64,000 bases of DNA from an uncultured Bacteroidota bacterium (lineage in GTDB: Bacteria; Bacteroidota; Bacteroidia; Flavobacteriales_D; Crocinitomicaceae): the NCBI GenBank assembly GCA_937899625.1, contig CALCCB010000075.1, positions 1-64,000 on the forward strand. The letters are read 5' to 3'. A program made the position numbers and the translations under genes. Under the pieces are notes generated by a model, which made no database searches, was not told the origin of the DNA, and was given only the letters and a program-made list of their open reading frames with translations. Shown here one piece after another: positions 50,379-60,266 of the stretch (the stretch's first letter is position 1; every line of letters starts with the position of its first letter).

Positions 50379-51065
50379 GTGAAGCAGACAGACACAGGAA
50401 TTATCCTGCATAAGATCAATTATTCAGAAAGCAGCTTAATACTAACGCTCTATACCAGAAACAACGGACTTCAGCGCTATATTTTTCAAGGGGGGAAAAA
50501 GAAGCATTCGGCGGTGTTTCCGATGAGTCATGTTGAATTCACCTACTATTCAAGACCTGACAGTGAACTAGGAAAAATGACCGAGGCTTCCTCAACTGGT
50601 ATCTCAGTGGAGATCCCGTTTCATCCTTTACGTTCATCAATCGCGTTTTTTTTGGCGGATGTTCTCCGTCAATGCTTAAAGACAGAACAAAAGGATGTGT
50701 CTCTTTTTGAATTTCTTGAAAAAAAGATCGAACTATTAAACCGAGAAGATCAACTGGGTTCTTTTCCTCATGAAACACTCACACAGCTCACCCATCATCT
50801 TGGACTGATGCCTAATGTGGAACCAGGAGATTACTTTTTATTACAGGAGGGGTCTTTTTCAGAACATCATGCATTCGATCAAACTGCCGAAAAAGGAGAG
50901 GCCGTTGATGCTTTTCGTATGCTTCTTTTAAATGAAATCCCACAACCATTTCATTCAGTGCAACGCAAGCAAACACTCAATCTTATATTGAGATATTACA
51001 ATCTGCATGTTCCGAATTTTAACGTGGAACGATCCCTAGAAGTACTCAGGGAAATAATGGAATAA
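50379..51065 (+). CDS. recO: DNA repair protein RecO
   Basis: TDTGIILHKINYSESSLILTLYTRNNGLQRYIFQGGKKK. Confidence 0.92.
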   Translation: MKQTDTGIILHKINYSESSLILTLYTRNNGLQRYIFQGGKKKHSAVFPMSHVEFTYYSRPDSELGKMTEASSTGISVEIPFHPLRSSIAFFLADVLRQCLKTEQKDVSLFEFLEKKIELLNREDQLGSFPHETLTQLTHHLGLMPNVEPGDYFLLQEGSFSEHHAFDQTAEKGEAVDAFRMLLLNEIPQPFHSVQRKQTLNLILRYYNLHVPNFNVERSLEVLREIME

Positions 51066-51092
51066 AAAAGTCACCATTCCAGTGACTTTTTA
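51063..51092 (+). terminator. Hairpin terminator after recO (symmetric, may serve both strands)
   Basis: AAAAAGTCACCATTCCAGTGACTTTTTA. Confidence 0.75.
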
Positions 51093-51129
51093 CTAATGCA
51101 AGTAGAGAGTTAAACGTTATACTTTGGCC

Positions 51130-52842
51130 TTAATTATTCTTTGGCTCCTTTATAAAGATAGAAGAAAAATCCAGATTCTCCATAGAATTCGTTTTAAAAT
51201 CACGAACTCTCGCATTAACCATCAGGATAAAATCATCCGTCATGATCGGCATCACGGCTGCTTCATCAATGATCATCTGATCACATTTAACCATTAATTT
51301 ATTTCTTTTCTCTAGGTCCGTTTCCATCATTGCTTTTCTAAACAATGCGTCGTACGCTGTATTTCTGAACCTGAAGGAATTCACTGTCATGCTGTTTTCC
51401 TTAATGTTTCCACTATAGAACAAGCTCAGGAAGTTTTCTGCATCCGGATAATCCGCTACCCAACCTGATCTCCAGATCTTCGCCTTTCCTTTGTTGATTG
51501 CATCATCGCGTTCATTGATCGTACACAGTTTGATCTTCAAGTCAATGCTTAATTCCTTCTTGATCTGATCAGCTACTCCCTGACACATTTTATGCGTCGA
51601 TGATCCCTCGATCGCGTTAACATAAAAATCCAATGCAGGAAAGCCCTTTCCATTTGGAAAACCTGCCTTCGCCAGAAACGCTCTAGCTTGGTCAGCATCT
51701 GTTTTGAATCCTTTCACATCCTCGTAAGGGAAATTATCCATCTTTGGTACAAAACCATGTTTCGTTGCCCAACCTTCACCCAACAAATATTGATCAACGA
51801 TCACATCTCTGTTTACAGCCAGGTTAAATGCTTTTCGAACAAAAGGATTACTGAACTCTTCACTTTCACATGCGAAAGCCACATAGTTGATGTTCATTGA
51901 AGACTCAGACTCAACCTTATGCTTAATGTTTTTACCTGCTTGAGCTTCTTGTAAAGTTCCAAACACATTCTCGATCTCTTCAACAGGAATTTCCAATACA
52001 ATATCTACTCCTTTGTTTCTGAATGCCAAAAGCTCATCCTTCTTCTTTTTGGTGTAGGACATTGTGATCTTATCAAGGAATGGAAGTTGGTTACCCAACT
52101 CATCCTTTCTCCAGTAACCAGGATTTCGTTTTAGGGTAATTCCATTGGCTGACATCTCGTCCAGCATAAATGGTCCTGTACCTACAGGATGCGTCCCGAT
52201 CTCTTTACCATACTTCTCATAAGCCTCGCGAGGGAAGATTCCAAGATTTGTATGTGTTAGAATCTTATCAAACCCAACAAATGCGTCTTTTAATTTGATC
52301 TCCACTTCATTTCCGTTCACCTTAATGCCCGAAACACCTGTTTTTGGAAGAGATGTTTTTGAACGATTATTGAAATCAGCAGCTCCTTCAATTCTGTCCA
52401 CCAGCAAATAGCTCATCTGATTGAACTTCAATCCTGAACATGCCATTTCGAGTACGAATTTCACATCCTCGGCGGTAACCTCTCGAGTTCCGTTCGGAAA
52501 ACAATCATCTTCATGAAACTTAACTCCCTTTCTGATCTTAAATTTAAACGTCTTAGCATCCTCACTAACAGAATACGATTCCGCTATTGATGGAACGACA
52601 TTCATGGTTTCAATGTCAATCTTCAAAAGCGGTTCATAGATCTGGCAATTGATCCGTTGAGAATAAAGATCCACTTTTTCCATGGGGAAAAGGCTTTCTA
52701 CCTTTTCGGAGGACATGAACTTGAATTCACCTCCATACATTTTTCCCCCAATTGCTTCCTTTTGTTGTTGTTCTTTCGAGCCGCCACAAGAAATTAGTAC
52801 GGTTGTCAGGAAAGAAAGCGCCAAAAGTGAATGGAATTTCAT
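51130..52842 (-). CDS. ABC transporter substrate-binding lipoprotein (SBP_bac_5, peptide type)
   Basis: Lipobox TVLISCGG; ISAESYSVSEDAKTFKFKIRKGVKFHED; SGWVADYPDAENFLSLFYS. Confidence 0.92.
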   Translation of the reverse strand: MKFHSLLALSFLTTVLISCGGSKEQQQKEAIGGKMYGGEFKFMSSEKVESLFPMEKVDLYSQRINCQIYEPLLKIDIETMNVVPSIAESYSVSEDAKTFKFKIRKGVKFHEDDCFPNGTREVTAEDVKFVLEMACSGLKFNQMSYLLVDRIEGAADFNNRSKTSLPKTGVSGIKVNGNEVEIKLKDAFVGFDKILTHTNLGIFPREAYEKYGKEIGTHPVGTGPFMLDEMSANGITLKRNPGYWRKDELGNQLPFLDKITMSYTKKKKDELLAFRNKGVDIVLEIPVEEIENVFGTLQEAQAGKNIKHKVESESSMNINYVAFACESEEFSNPFVRKAFNLAVNRDVIVDQYLLGEGWATKHGFVPKMDNFPYEDVKGFKTDADQARAFLAKAGFPNGKGFPALDFYVNAIEGSSTHKMCQGVADQIKKELSIDLKIKLCTINERDDAINKGKAKIWRSGWVADYPDAENFLSLFYSGNIKENSMTVNSFRFRNTAYDALFRKAMMETDLEKRNKLMVKCDQMIIDEAAVMPIMTDDFILMVNARVRDFKTNSMENLDFSSIFIKEPKNN

Positions 52843-52884
52843 GATCTTTTAATTTAGTATTAACAAATATATCAAAATAGAGTA

Positions 52885-53853
52885 TCAATAACCGACTTTC
52901 GTCCTAACCCTTTTCAACACATCTTGAGCAACTTTACGAGCTCTTTCTGCGCCAAGGCTGAGTTGTGCATCGATCTCATGTTTGTTTTGCATCAGGTGTA
53001 CGTACATTTTTCGATTTGGTTCGAATTTTTCAAGGATCAATTCATACAATGCGTTTTTTGCATGACCATAACCAAATCCTCCTGCCAGATATTTGGATCT
53101 CATTTCCTCCTGCTGCTCAATCGATGCCAATAACCTATACAATGCAAACACATGACAAGTATCAGGGTCTTTTGGGTCTTCCAGCTCTTTACTATCTGTT
53201 ACGATCGAATTGATCTGTTTCTTTAATTGCTTTTCCGGTAAAAAGATATCGATGTAGTTGTTTCTCGATTTACTCATCTTCTCCCCGTCTGTTCCTGGGA
53301 TAAGCATAGTATCCTCCTGCACCTTGTCCTGCGGCAGAACAAAAGTCTCTCCCATTTTACTGTTAAAACGAGCGCCTACATCTCGCGTCATTTCGAGGTG
53401 CTGCAACTGATCTTTACCCACCGGGACAACCTCTGCATCGTACAACAAAATATCGGCAGCCATCAGCATTGGGTAGGAGAACAATCCACCATTCACATCT
53501 TCCAAACGATCTTTTTTGTCTTTGAAAGAATGGGCAAGCTCCATTCTGCTGAACGGAAAGTAGCACAGCAAATACCACATAAGCTCAGTAACTTCCGGAA
53601 CATCGCTTTGACGATAAAAAACTGTTTTTGAAGATTCTATACCGAATGAAAGCCAGGTGGCTGCAGTAGAATACGTGTTTTCACGCAGCAGATCTCCATC
53701 TTTAATCTGTGTCAATGAATGCATATCTGCAATGAAAAGGAAAGACTCGTTCGACGGGTCATTTGCCATTTCGACTGCAGGAATGATCGCTCCTAAAATA
53801 TTCCCTAAGTGCGGGGTTCCTGTACTTTGAATTCCCGTGAGTATTCTCGCCAT
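52885..53853 (-). CDS. trpS: Tryptophanyl-tRNA synthetase
   Basis: ILTGIQSTGTPHLGNILGAI (HIGH-like), GTDGEKMSKSRNN (KMSKS). Confidence 0.97.
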   Translation of the reverse strand: MARILTGIQSTGTPHLGNILGAIIPAVEMANDPSNESFLFIADMHSLTQIKDGDLLRENTYSTAATWLSFGIESSKTVFYRQSDVPEVTELMWYLLCYFPFSRMELAHSFKDKKDRLEDVNGGLFSYPMLMAADILLYDAEVVPVGKDQLQHLEMTRDVGARFNSKMGETFVLPQDKVQEDTMLIPGTDGEKMSKSRNNYIDIFLPEKQLKKQINSIVTDSKELEDPKDPDTCHVFALYRLLASIEQQEEMRSKYLAGGFGYGHAKNALYELILEKFEPNRKMYVHLMQNKHEIDAQLSLGAERARKVAQDVLKRVRTKVGY

Positions 53854-53945
53854 ATCTCCTCCATTTTTTCAACGAAAATACTTAATTTCGGGCGAAACCT
53901 GACACACCACTGTGCCGGACAATGTATATATTTTAAATTTGTTCT

Positions 53946-54707
53946 ATGCAGATCGTGACGGGTGTATTATCACTGTTTTGGAAACTATACATCGGTATTG
54001 TTTTCACTGGCTTTGCGATTTTACTTTACCCCTTCTTTCTTACCCTTTTATCTCGTCCGCAGTGGAAAAAGAAGAGCTTCAAACTGTTCGTTTTCTGGAG
54101 CTGGATGATGCGGATCCTCTGTTTTTATCATGTGAAACGAATTGAAGACCATCCACTTCCTGAAGGACCATATGTGATCGTCGCTAATCATTCAAGCTAT
54201 CTGGACATTTTCTTCATGCACTCGATCTTACCGGGACATCCTTTCTTATTCCTTGGTAAAGCTGAATTATTGAAATACCCCATTATTTCAACGTATTTCA
54301 AAGGATTGAACATTCCAGTATACCGAAAGGATCGCTCGAAAGCAGGAAGGTCATTCGTAAAAGCTCGTGAGGCTGTGGCCGAGGGATGGTCGATCGTAAT
54401 CTTTCCCGAAGGAGGAATTCCTGACGAGGATAATCCGAGAATGGTACCCTTTAAAGCCGGTGCGTTTAAGTTGGCAAAACAGCTGGGCTTACCAATTGTC
54501 CCGCTAACCTTCACCAACAATTATCACCTCTTTTCTGATCCGACAGATCTCCTTGGTCCCGCGCATCCAGGAATTTCGAGACTTTATATTCATCCCTTCA
54601 TCTCAAAAGAAAAGGTAAATGAAATGTTCGACAAGGAGCTTTCACAGCATTGTTTTGAGGTCATCAATGACCCGATATTGAAGGAACACCCGCATCTTTC
54701 AGCATAA
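53946..54707 (+). CDS. plsC: 1-acyl-sn-glycerol-3-phosphate acyltransferase
   Basis: VIVANHSSYLDIFF, IVIFPEGGIPDEDN, PFKAGAFKLAKQLGLPIVP. Confidence 0.93.
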   Translation: MQIVTGVLSLFWKLYIGIVFTGFAILLYPFFLTLLSRPQWKKKSFKLFVFWSWMMRILCFYHVKRIEDHPLPEGPYVIVANHSSYLDIFFMHSILPGHPFLFLGKAELLKYPIISTYFKGLNIPVYRKDRSKAGRSFVKAREAVAEGWSIVIFPEGGIPDEDNPRMVPFKAGAFKLAKQLGLPIVPLTFTNNYHLFSDPTDLLGPAHPGISRLYIHPFISKEKVNEMFDKELSQHCFEVINDPILKEHPHLSA

Positions 54708-54731
54708 ACATTTTCTAATTACTTTTGCATC

Positions 54732-55022
54732 ATGAAGATCACAGAAGAAATTGTAGACCATATTGCTCACCTTGCCAGACTTCGCTTCCCGGGAAACCAA
54801 AAAGCTGAAATCATGGCGGATATGGAAAAGATCACGAATTTCATGGATAAGCTGAGCGAAGTAGACACTGAAAATGTGGAGCCATTGATCTTTATGACAG
54901 ATGAAGTAAATAAGCTTCGTGAAGATGAAGTGAAAATGGACATTTCAAAGGATGACGCATTGAAGAATGCTCCTAAAAAAGATTCTGATTACTTCAGGAT
55001 TCCGAAGGTTCTCGATAAATAA
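54732..55022 (+). CDS. gatC: Asp/Glu-tRNA amidotransferase subunit C
   Basis: VDHIAHLARLRF...DMEKITNFMDKLSEVDTENVEPL...LREDEV...FRIPKVLDK. Confidence 0.95.
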   Translation: MKITEEIVDHIAHLARLRFPGNQKAEIMADMEKITNFMDKLSEVDTENVEPLIFMTDEVNKLREDEVKMDISKDDALKNAPKKDSDYFRIPKVLDK

Positions 55023-55036
55023 TCGGCGATTACTGC

Positions 55037-55447
55037 CTAGAAAAATCCTCTCGACAATCCAATTCCAATAAAAGCGATCGCCAAGGCGAGTAATAGGTTG
55101 ATTCTCCCTGTCCAGGAAGCGATCTTTCTCAACTTAGGATCAGGTTGTCTTTCGAGATCTTCAAGTGCCCTTTTTCCGATGTAAAAATCGTGGTAAGCCC
55201 CAATGATCAGCATTGATCCAAACAAAATTAACTTGATCAACAACCAGTGACCGTACTGAGAGTCATGATAAAAGGACCATTCAAAGGGGATATGTCTGAA
55301 ATGAAGGTTCAGGACACCGGTAAATACGAGACCAATCAGCGTGATCCATCCAACCGTTCTCAATCTCATTCCTGTAGTATACAACAAGTGCATACGATCC
55401 GGGTGATTCTTTCTTGAAGGCAAGAGAACCAATGGCAAAAACAGCAT
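55037..55447 (-). CDS. CopD-like membrane protein (N-terminus may be disrupted)
   Basis: Several TMs; upstream in-frame codons encode LAAVWIGG joining MLFLPLVLLPS but are cut off by TGA at 55472-55474. Confidence 0.6.
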   Translation of the reverse strand: MLFLPLVLLPSRKNHPDRMHLLYTTGMRLRTVGWITLIGLVFTGVLNLHFRHIPFEWSFYHDSQYGHWLLIKLILFGSMLIIGAYHDFYIGKRALEDLERQPDPKLRKIASWTGRINLLLALAIAFIGIGLSRGFF

Positions 55448-55509
55448 ACCACCAATCCAGACAGCCGCCAGTCAAAAATGAAAAAAGACAGAAAAAACCA
55501 ACCCGGACC

Positions 55510-56085
55510 CTAATCGAGTATATCTGAACGCTCGTCTACACGAAACCCTCCCGATTGTTCAGCGATCAGTCTTTTCAACGTCTCATGTTCCGTTTTGGTC
55601 ACCACATACGTCTTGGAAAGAGTGTCGTGCCATCCCCTTTCGCCGAGGCACGAAAGAGCTTCAAACGGAATGATCCGCGCAAACGACCTTCCTAATAGAG
55701 TGGCATTATCGGGCTTATCTCCATATTCGTCGATCACGACTGAATTCGTCACCAGCTTTCCTATGGAAGTCCCCATCGCTGCCTCGACAGAAAAGTAATA
55801 AATTCCTGTAATCAACATTGAAACCCCATTCCAGGTAAGATCCGGAACTTTACTCGCTGTGTAAGGATCTATCGCCGCAAACACGAACCCTATCCCAAAA
55901 TTGATCGTATAGAGAATCACCAGGTCGATCAGGTAATGACCAAATCTTTTCCATCCTTGAACGGTTTGAACTTTCCTTTTCACGGCCGCCTGATAAGGCT
56001 CCGCTGTGCGGTTACCAAAAGCATCCCTTTCCCTGTGATAGAAAGTTTTCTCTTCAGTTAGATCAGTGATCTTCAGCTTTGTCAT
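55510..56085 (-). CDS. RDD family membrane protein
   Basis: RFGHYLIDLVILYTINFGIGFVFA...GTSIGKLVTNSVVIDEYGDKP...LGRSFARIIPFEALSC. Confidence 0.93.
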   Translation of the reverse strand: MTKLKITDLTEEKTFYHRERDAFGNRTAEPYQAAVKRKVQTVQGWKRFGHYLIDLVILYTINFGIGFVFAAIDPYTASKVPDLTWNGVSMLITGIYYFSVEAAMGTSIGKLVTNSVVIDEYGDKPDNATLLGRSFARIIPFEALSCLGERGWHDTLSKTYVVTKTEHETLKRLIAEQSGGFRVDERSDILD

Positions 56086-57143
56086 AAACTCCAGTTGTAC
56101 TTATCCAATTCACTTACACATGCCATTAAAAGGTCTATGCTTCCTTCAATGTCCTTTTTATGCGCCATTTCGATCACTTGATGAAGGTGTCGCGTGGGGA
56201 TGGAAACTGCCCCAGCGATTGATCCTCCTTCGGTCATTCGTTGAATTCCAGCAGTGTCTGTTCCACCGGCAGTCAAGATCTCCGGCTGCCATTTGATCTT
56301 GTGCTTATCTGCCGTTTTTTTCATGTAATCCACCATTCTGTAATCGCAAATGGTTGAAGCATCCATGATCTTTATGGCTGCACCATCACCCAGTTTAGTG
56401 ATCATTTCATGCGCAGCTGCACCTGGAAGGTCAAAAGCAATGGTTGTGTCAAGACCGAATCCAAAGTCAGGATTGATGCGCAATGCAGAAACATTTGCCC
56501 CACGAATTCCGACTTCTTCCTGAACTGTAAAGACTCCGTAAATATCATATGGGACCTTTTTCCCTTTCAGTTTTCGAAGCGTTTCGATCAAAATAAAAAC
56601 AGCCAATCGATTGTCCAAGCTTTTTCCATTTACGCATTCTCCCATCTCGATGAATTCTCTTTCTCGTGTAATGGGATCACCGATATTGATTAGTTTTTTT
56701 ACCTCTTCAGCGGGCAAACCTGTATCAATAAAATAGTCAGAGAGCTTCGCTACCTTTTCTCTTTCTGCTGCTGTCATGACATGGATCGGTTTGGAAGCCA
56801 TAACTCCAATAACATCCTTTTTCCCATGGATCAATACGCGCTGAGCTGTCAATGTTTTAGGGTCAAAACCCCCAAGAGTATGAAAACGAATAAATCCTTT
56901 ATCATCAATATGAGTTACGATAAAACCGATCTCATCCATATGGGCACCGATCATGACTTTTTTACGATCCGCAGGCTTTGAAGAGCCTCTTTTGATCGCG
57001 TAAACATTACCCATATTATCGGTTTGCACCTCATCGGTCAATCCTTTCAGCTCTTTCAGAACCAGATCTCTAATTCTCTTTTCAAACCCAGGTGCACCAG
57101 GCACTGTACATATCTGTCCCAGTAATTTCGTGTTGATCGCCAT
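56082..57143 (-). CDS. M42 family metallopeptidase
   Basis: PGAPGFEKRIRDLVL, IGAHMDEIGFIVTHI, SLDNRLAVFILIETL, VFTVQEEVGIRGA. Confidence 0.96.
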   Translation of the reverse strand: MAINTKLLGQICTVPGAPGFEKRIRDLVLKELKGLTDEVQTDNMGNVYAIKRGSSKPADRKKVMIGAHMDEIGFIVTHIDDKGFIRFHTLGGFDPKTLTAQRVLIHGKKDVIGVMASKPIHVMTAAEREKVAKLSDYFIDTGLPAEEVKKLINIGDPITREREFIEMGECVNGKSLDNRLAVFILIETLRKLKGKKVPYDIYGVFTVQEEVGIRGANVSALRINPDFGFGLDTTIAFDLPGAAAHEMITKLGDGAAIKIMDASTICDYRMVDYMKKTADKHKIKWQPEILTAGGTDTAGIQRMTEGGSIAGAVSIPTRHLHQVIEMAHKKDIEGSIDLLMACVSELDKYNWSL

Positions 57144-57241
57144 TGTTGTTTTGTTTGGATTAAAAATAGAAATTCTCCTTGATTTCGATCCTTGGAACTT
57201 GAGGAAGTTATCAATTCTATGATTTGAATTATCTTTAACCT

Positions 57242-58603
57242 ATGTCTAAACTGAGATCAGCGTTTTTTTGTCAGAATTGTGGTTATGAAACTCCAAAATG
57301 GTTGGGTAAATGTCCTTCATGCAAGGAGTGGAATACTTTTGTAGAGGAGCTAATCGAAAAAACCGTTCCGACCGTTGTTGCTTTCTCCGGTGTGACCAAG
57401 AACGCAAAACCTCAGCCATTGCAGGATGTTGAACAGAGTGACCAGCAGCGACTACCTCTTCGTGACAAAGAGCTTCAACGAGTATTAGGTGGAGGATTAG
57501 TGCCCGGATCTCTTGTTCTCTTTGGTGGTGAGCCTGGAATTGGAAAATCTACACTGATGTTGCAGATGGCCATTCAGGAAACTCAACTGAAAATCCTGTA
57601 TGTTTCCGGAGAAGAAAGTGAACAACAGATCAGGATGAGAGCCGAACGCATTGGGCTTGAAAATCAGCAATGCTATATACTAACCGAAACCAATCTTCAG
57701 AACATTTTTAAACAAGCGGAAGATACGCAACCACAATTGTTGGTGATCGACTCCATTCAAACGCTTTTCTCATCAAATATTGAAAGTTCACCGGGTAGTA
57801 TTTCCCAAGTCAGAGAGTGCACTGCTCAGTTACTTCGATACGCGAAACAAACCGGAATTCCAGTGTTCCTGATCGGACATATTACGAAAGAAGGAACATT
57901 AGCAGGTCCCAAAGTCCTGGAACATATGGTAGACACCGTTCTTCAATTCGAAGGAGACCGAAATCACGTCTATCGTCTCTTACGATCCATTAAAAATCGT
58001 TTTGGGAGTACCAATGAGTTGGGCATCTACGAAATGGTGGGGAGCGGTCTTCGTCAAGTGGAAAATCCATCTGAGATATTGATCACGAACACAGATCAGA
58101 CATTGAGTGGTGTTGCGATCGGCGCAACGCTTGAAGGCTTACGTCCCATGCTAATAGAAGTTCAGGCGTTGGTCAGCACTGCTGCATATGGAACTCCTCA
58201 ACGTTCCTCAACAGGTTTTGATGTAAAGCGTTTAAACATGTTGCTAGCCGTAATGGAGAAGCGCTGTGGATTCCGCTTGGGGGCGAAGGATGTATTCCTG
58301 AACATTACTGGAGGAATTAAGGTGGATGATCCAGCCATTGATCTCGCCGTTGTTGCTTCGGTACTTTCCTCAAACGCGGATCTCCCTATTGATTCAAAGA
58401 TCGCTTTATCTGCAGAGGTGGGTCTGTCCGGTGAGATAAGACCCGTCAACAGAATAGAGCAACGCATCTTTGAAGCCGAAAAACTCGGATTCGAGCGCAT
58501 TGTGATCTCCAAATATTGCAAAGGAATTGATCCGAAACGCTTTAAAATAGAGCTCGTTCAGTGCGGCAAGATCGAAGAAGTTGTCAAGGCACTCTTTGCT
58601 TGA
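57242..58603 (+). CDS. radA: DNA repair protein RadA
   Basis: N-terminal zinc finger FFCQNCGYETPKWLGKCPSCKEWN, FGGEPGIGKSTL, Lon-like C-domain. Confidence 0.98.
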   Translation: MSKLRSAFFCQNCGYETPKWLGKCPSCKEWNTFVEELIEKTVPTVVAFSGVTKNAKPQPLQDVEQSDQQRLPLRDKELQRVLGGGLVPGSLVLFGGEPGIGKSTLMLQMAIQETQLKILYVSGEESEQQIRMRAERIGLENQQCYILTETNLQNIFKQAEDTQPQLLVIDSIQTLFSSNIESSPGSISQVRECTAQLLRYAKQTGIPVFLIGHITKEGTLAGPKVLEHMVDTVLQFEGDRNHVYRLLRSIKNRFGSTNELGIYEMVGSGLRQVENPSEILITNTDQTLSGVAIGATLEGLRPMLIEVQALVSTAAYGTPQRSSTGFDVKRLNMLLAVMEKRCGFRLGAKDVFLNITGGIKVDDPAIDLAVVASVLSSNADLPIDSKIALSAEVGLSGEIRPVNRIEQRIFEAEKLGFERIVISKYCKGIDPKRFKIELVQCGKIEEVVKALFA

Positions 58604-58611
58604 TTAATGCA

Positions 58612-59181
58612 TTAATATCCATTTCTCACCGGTAAACCCCTGGTAGGTTTGATTCCAAAAAGGAGAAAAAAGCGTTCGATCTTTTCCCAGTAGCCCAGCT
58701 TATTCAGCATTGGATTGAGATAACAGGTCATTACACAATAGTTCACGTTGTATGGGGAAGTGTGATGCAGACCATGCATTCTTTTTGACTGTATTAATCC
58801 AATCCATTGCAACCATCCTATCAATCTGCCATTTTCCTTTTTAGTTCGATGAGAAATAGCGTGCAGCTCATTCGCAAATGAAGCATAGATAAGGACAAAG
58901 ACAACCTCCCAAACCAAAACATTCAAAAAATAGGCTCCTGCTAACAAAATGGTTGCAATGATGAGTGACAATCTAATTCTCGACCATGAGCTATCCTTCA
59001 AAAATTTTCTGGGCTTTTCATGATGTTCCAGATTGGGTATTACTACTAGTTTCCCAAGGACCTTCCAATTGGGATTCCCATATGCATCTTCCCACCAATG
59101 TACCGTCCCTGTTATAAGATCCGTTAAAAGGATCAATCCGAATATTTTAAGTAATACGAACATGACTTGTTTTTTCTTCAA
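58612..59181 (-). CDS. Kua/TMEM189/CarF-type desaturase (putative plasmanylethanolamine desaturase)
   Basis: LITGTVHWWEDAYGNP, NLEHHEKPRKF, FANELHAISH, KRMHGLHHTSPYNVNYCVMTCYLNPMLNKLGYWEKIE. Confidence 0.8.
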   Translation of the reverse strand: MKKKQVMFVLLKIFGLILLTDLITGTVHWWEDAYGNPNWKVLGKLVVIPNLEHHEKPRKFLKDSSWSRIRLSLIIATILLAGAYFLNVLVWEVVFVLIYASFANELHAISHRTKKENGRLIGWLQWIGLIQSKRMHGLHHTSPYNVNYCVMTCYLNPMLNKLGYWEKIERFFLLFGIKPTRGLPVRNGY

Positions 59182-59438
59182 AACTATTTCACAAGCCTAC
59201 CACCAAACGAATCAAATATTTATTCTTTATTACTCTATTTATCATTCACAACAATCTACTTCTCCTATATATAGGGGGTTTTTAAATTCATTTATTACGA
59301 TATTTTTGATCCATTCCGGGAAGAAAACCCTTTGTTTCGAGCCCTGTGTGCTTTTTTAGTGTATCTTTATATTCAGTTGCCAACAGATCCTCTTAAAAAC
59401 AATCATTGATCTACCCGGGCACAACCAATCAAAACTTT

Positions 59439-60194
59439 ATGAATAATCTCAACTTAGCCGTCCTTATTGACGGAGACAATATACCTTCTGCACACATCAA
59501 AGAGATGATGGAGGAAATCACCAAATACGGAAATCCAACGATTAAAAGAATTTATGGTGACTGGACAAAGCCCAATCTTTCAAAGTGGAAAAACCTGTTG
59601 CTTGAAAATGCAATTACCCCAATCCAACAATACGGGTATACTTCTGGTAAAAACGCAACAGACTCAGCGATGATCATCGATGCTATGGACATCCTGTACA
59701 GCGGGAAAGTAACTGGTTTTTGCCTGGTTTCGAGCGACAGTGATTTTACACGACTTGCCACTCGCCTCAGGGAGGCAGGAATGCAGGTGATTGGAATTGG
59801 AGAAAAGAAAACTCCCAACCCTTTCATCGTTGCTTGTGACAAGTTTATTTATATCGAAATCCTGAAAGGGCAATCCGAAAAGAAGGACGATACTTCGATT
59901 AATTCCAAAAGGAACAACGTTGATAAGATCACACAACGAGACATTAACCTCATCAGAACAACCATATCCGATCTTTCAGATGATGATGGATGGGCATTTC
60001 TTGGTGATGTAGGGAGTCTCCTGCAAAAGAAACAACCCAATTTTGACTCCAGAAACTACGGATTCGAAAAGTTAACCCCGCTCATCAGGTCTATTGGTCT
60101 GTTCGAATTGGAGCAGCGAGAAAACCCAAAGAGCAAACACAAGCTGATCTTTGTGAAGAATACAGAGAAAGCAGTGTCGCAATCAAAAAAGTGA
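59439..60194 (+). CDS. NYN-domain (PIN-like nuclease) protein with C-terminal LOTUS/OST-HTH-like domain
   Basis: LAVLIDGDNIPSAHIKEMMEEI, NATDSAMIIDAMDILYSGKVTGFCLVSSDSDFTRLATRLREAGMQVIGIGEKKTP; C-terminal DDDGWAFLGDVGSLLQKKQPNFDSRNYGFEKLTPLI. Confidence 0.92.
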   Translation: MNNLNLAVLIDGDNIPSAHIKEMMEEITKYGNPTIKRIYGDWTKPNLSKWKNLLLENAITPIQQYGYTSGKNATDSAMIIDAMDILYSGKVTGFCLVSSDSDFTRLATRLREAGMQVIGIGEKKTPNPFIVACDKFIYIEILKGQSEKKDDTSINSKRNNVDKITQRDINLIRTTISDLSDDDGWAFLGDVGSLLQKKQPNFDSRNYGFEKLTPLIRSIGLFELEQRENPKSKHKLIFVKNTEKAVSQSKK

Positions 60195-60266
60195 TTGGAC
60201 ATATACTCCCAGTTTTCGATTTTCTGCATATTCTTTTTTGTACCTTGGATTAATTTCTGAATTGAT

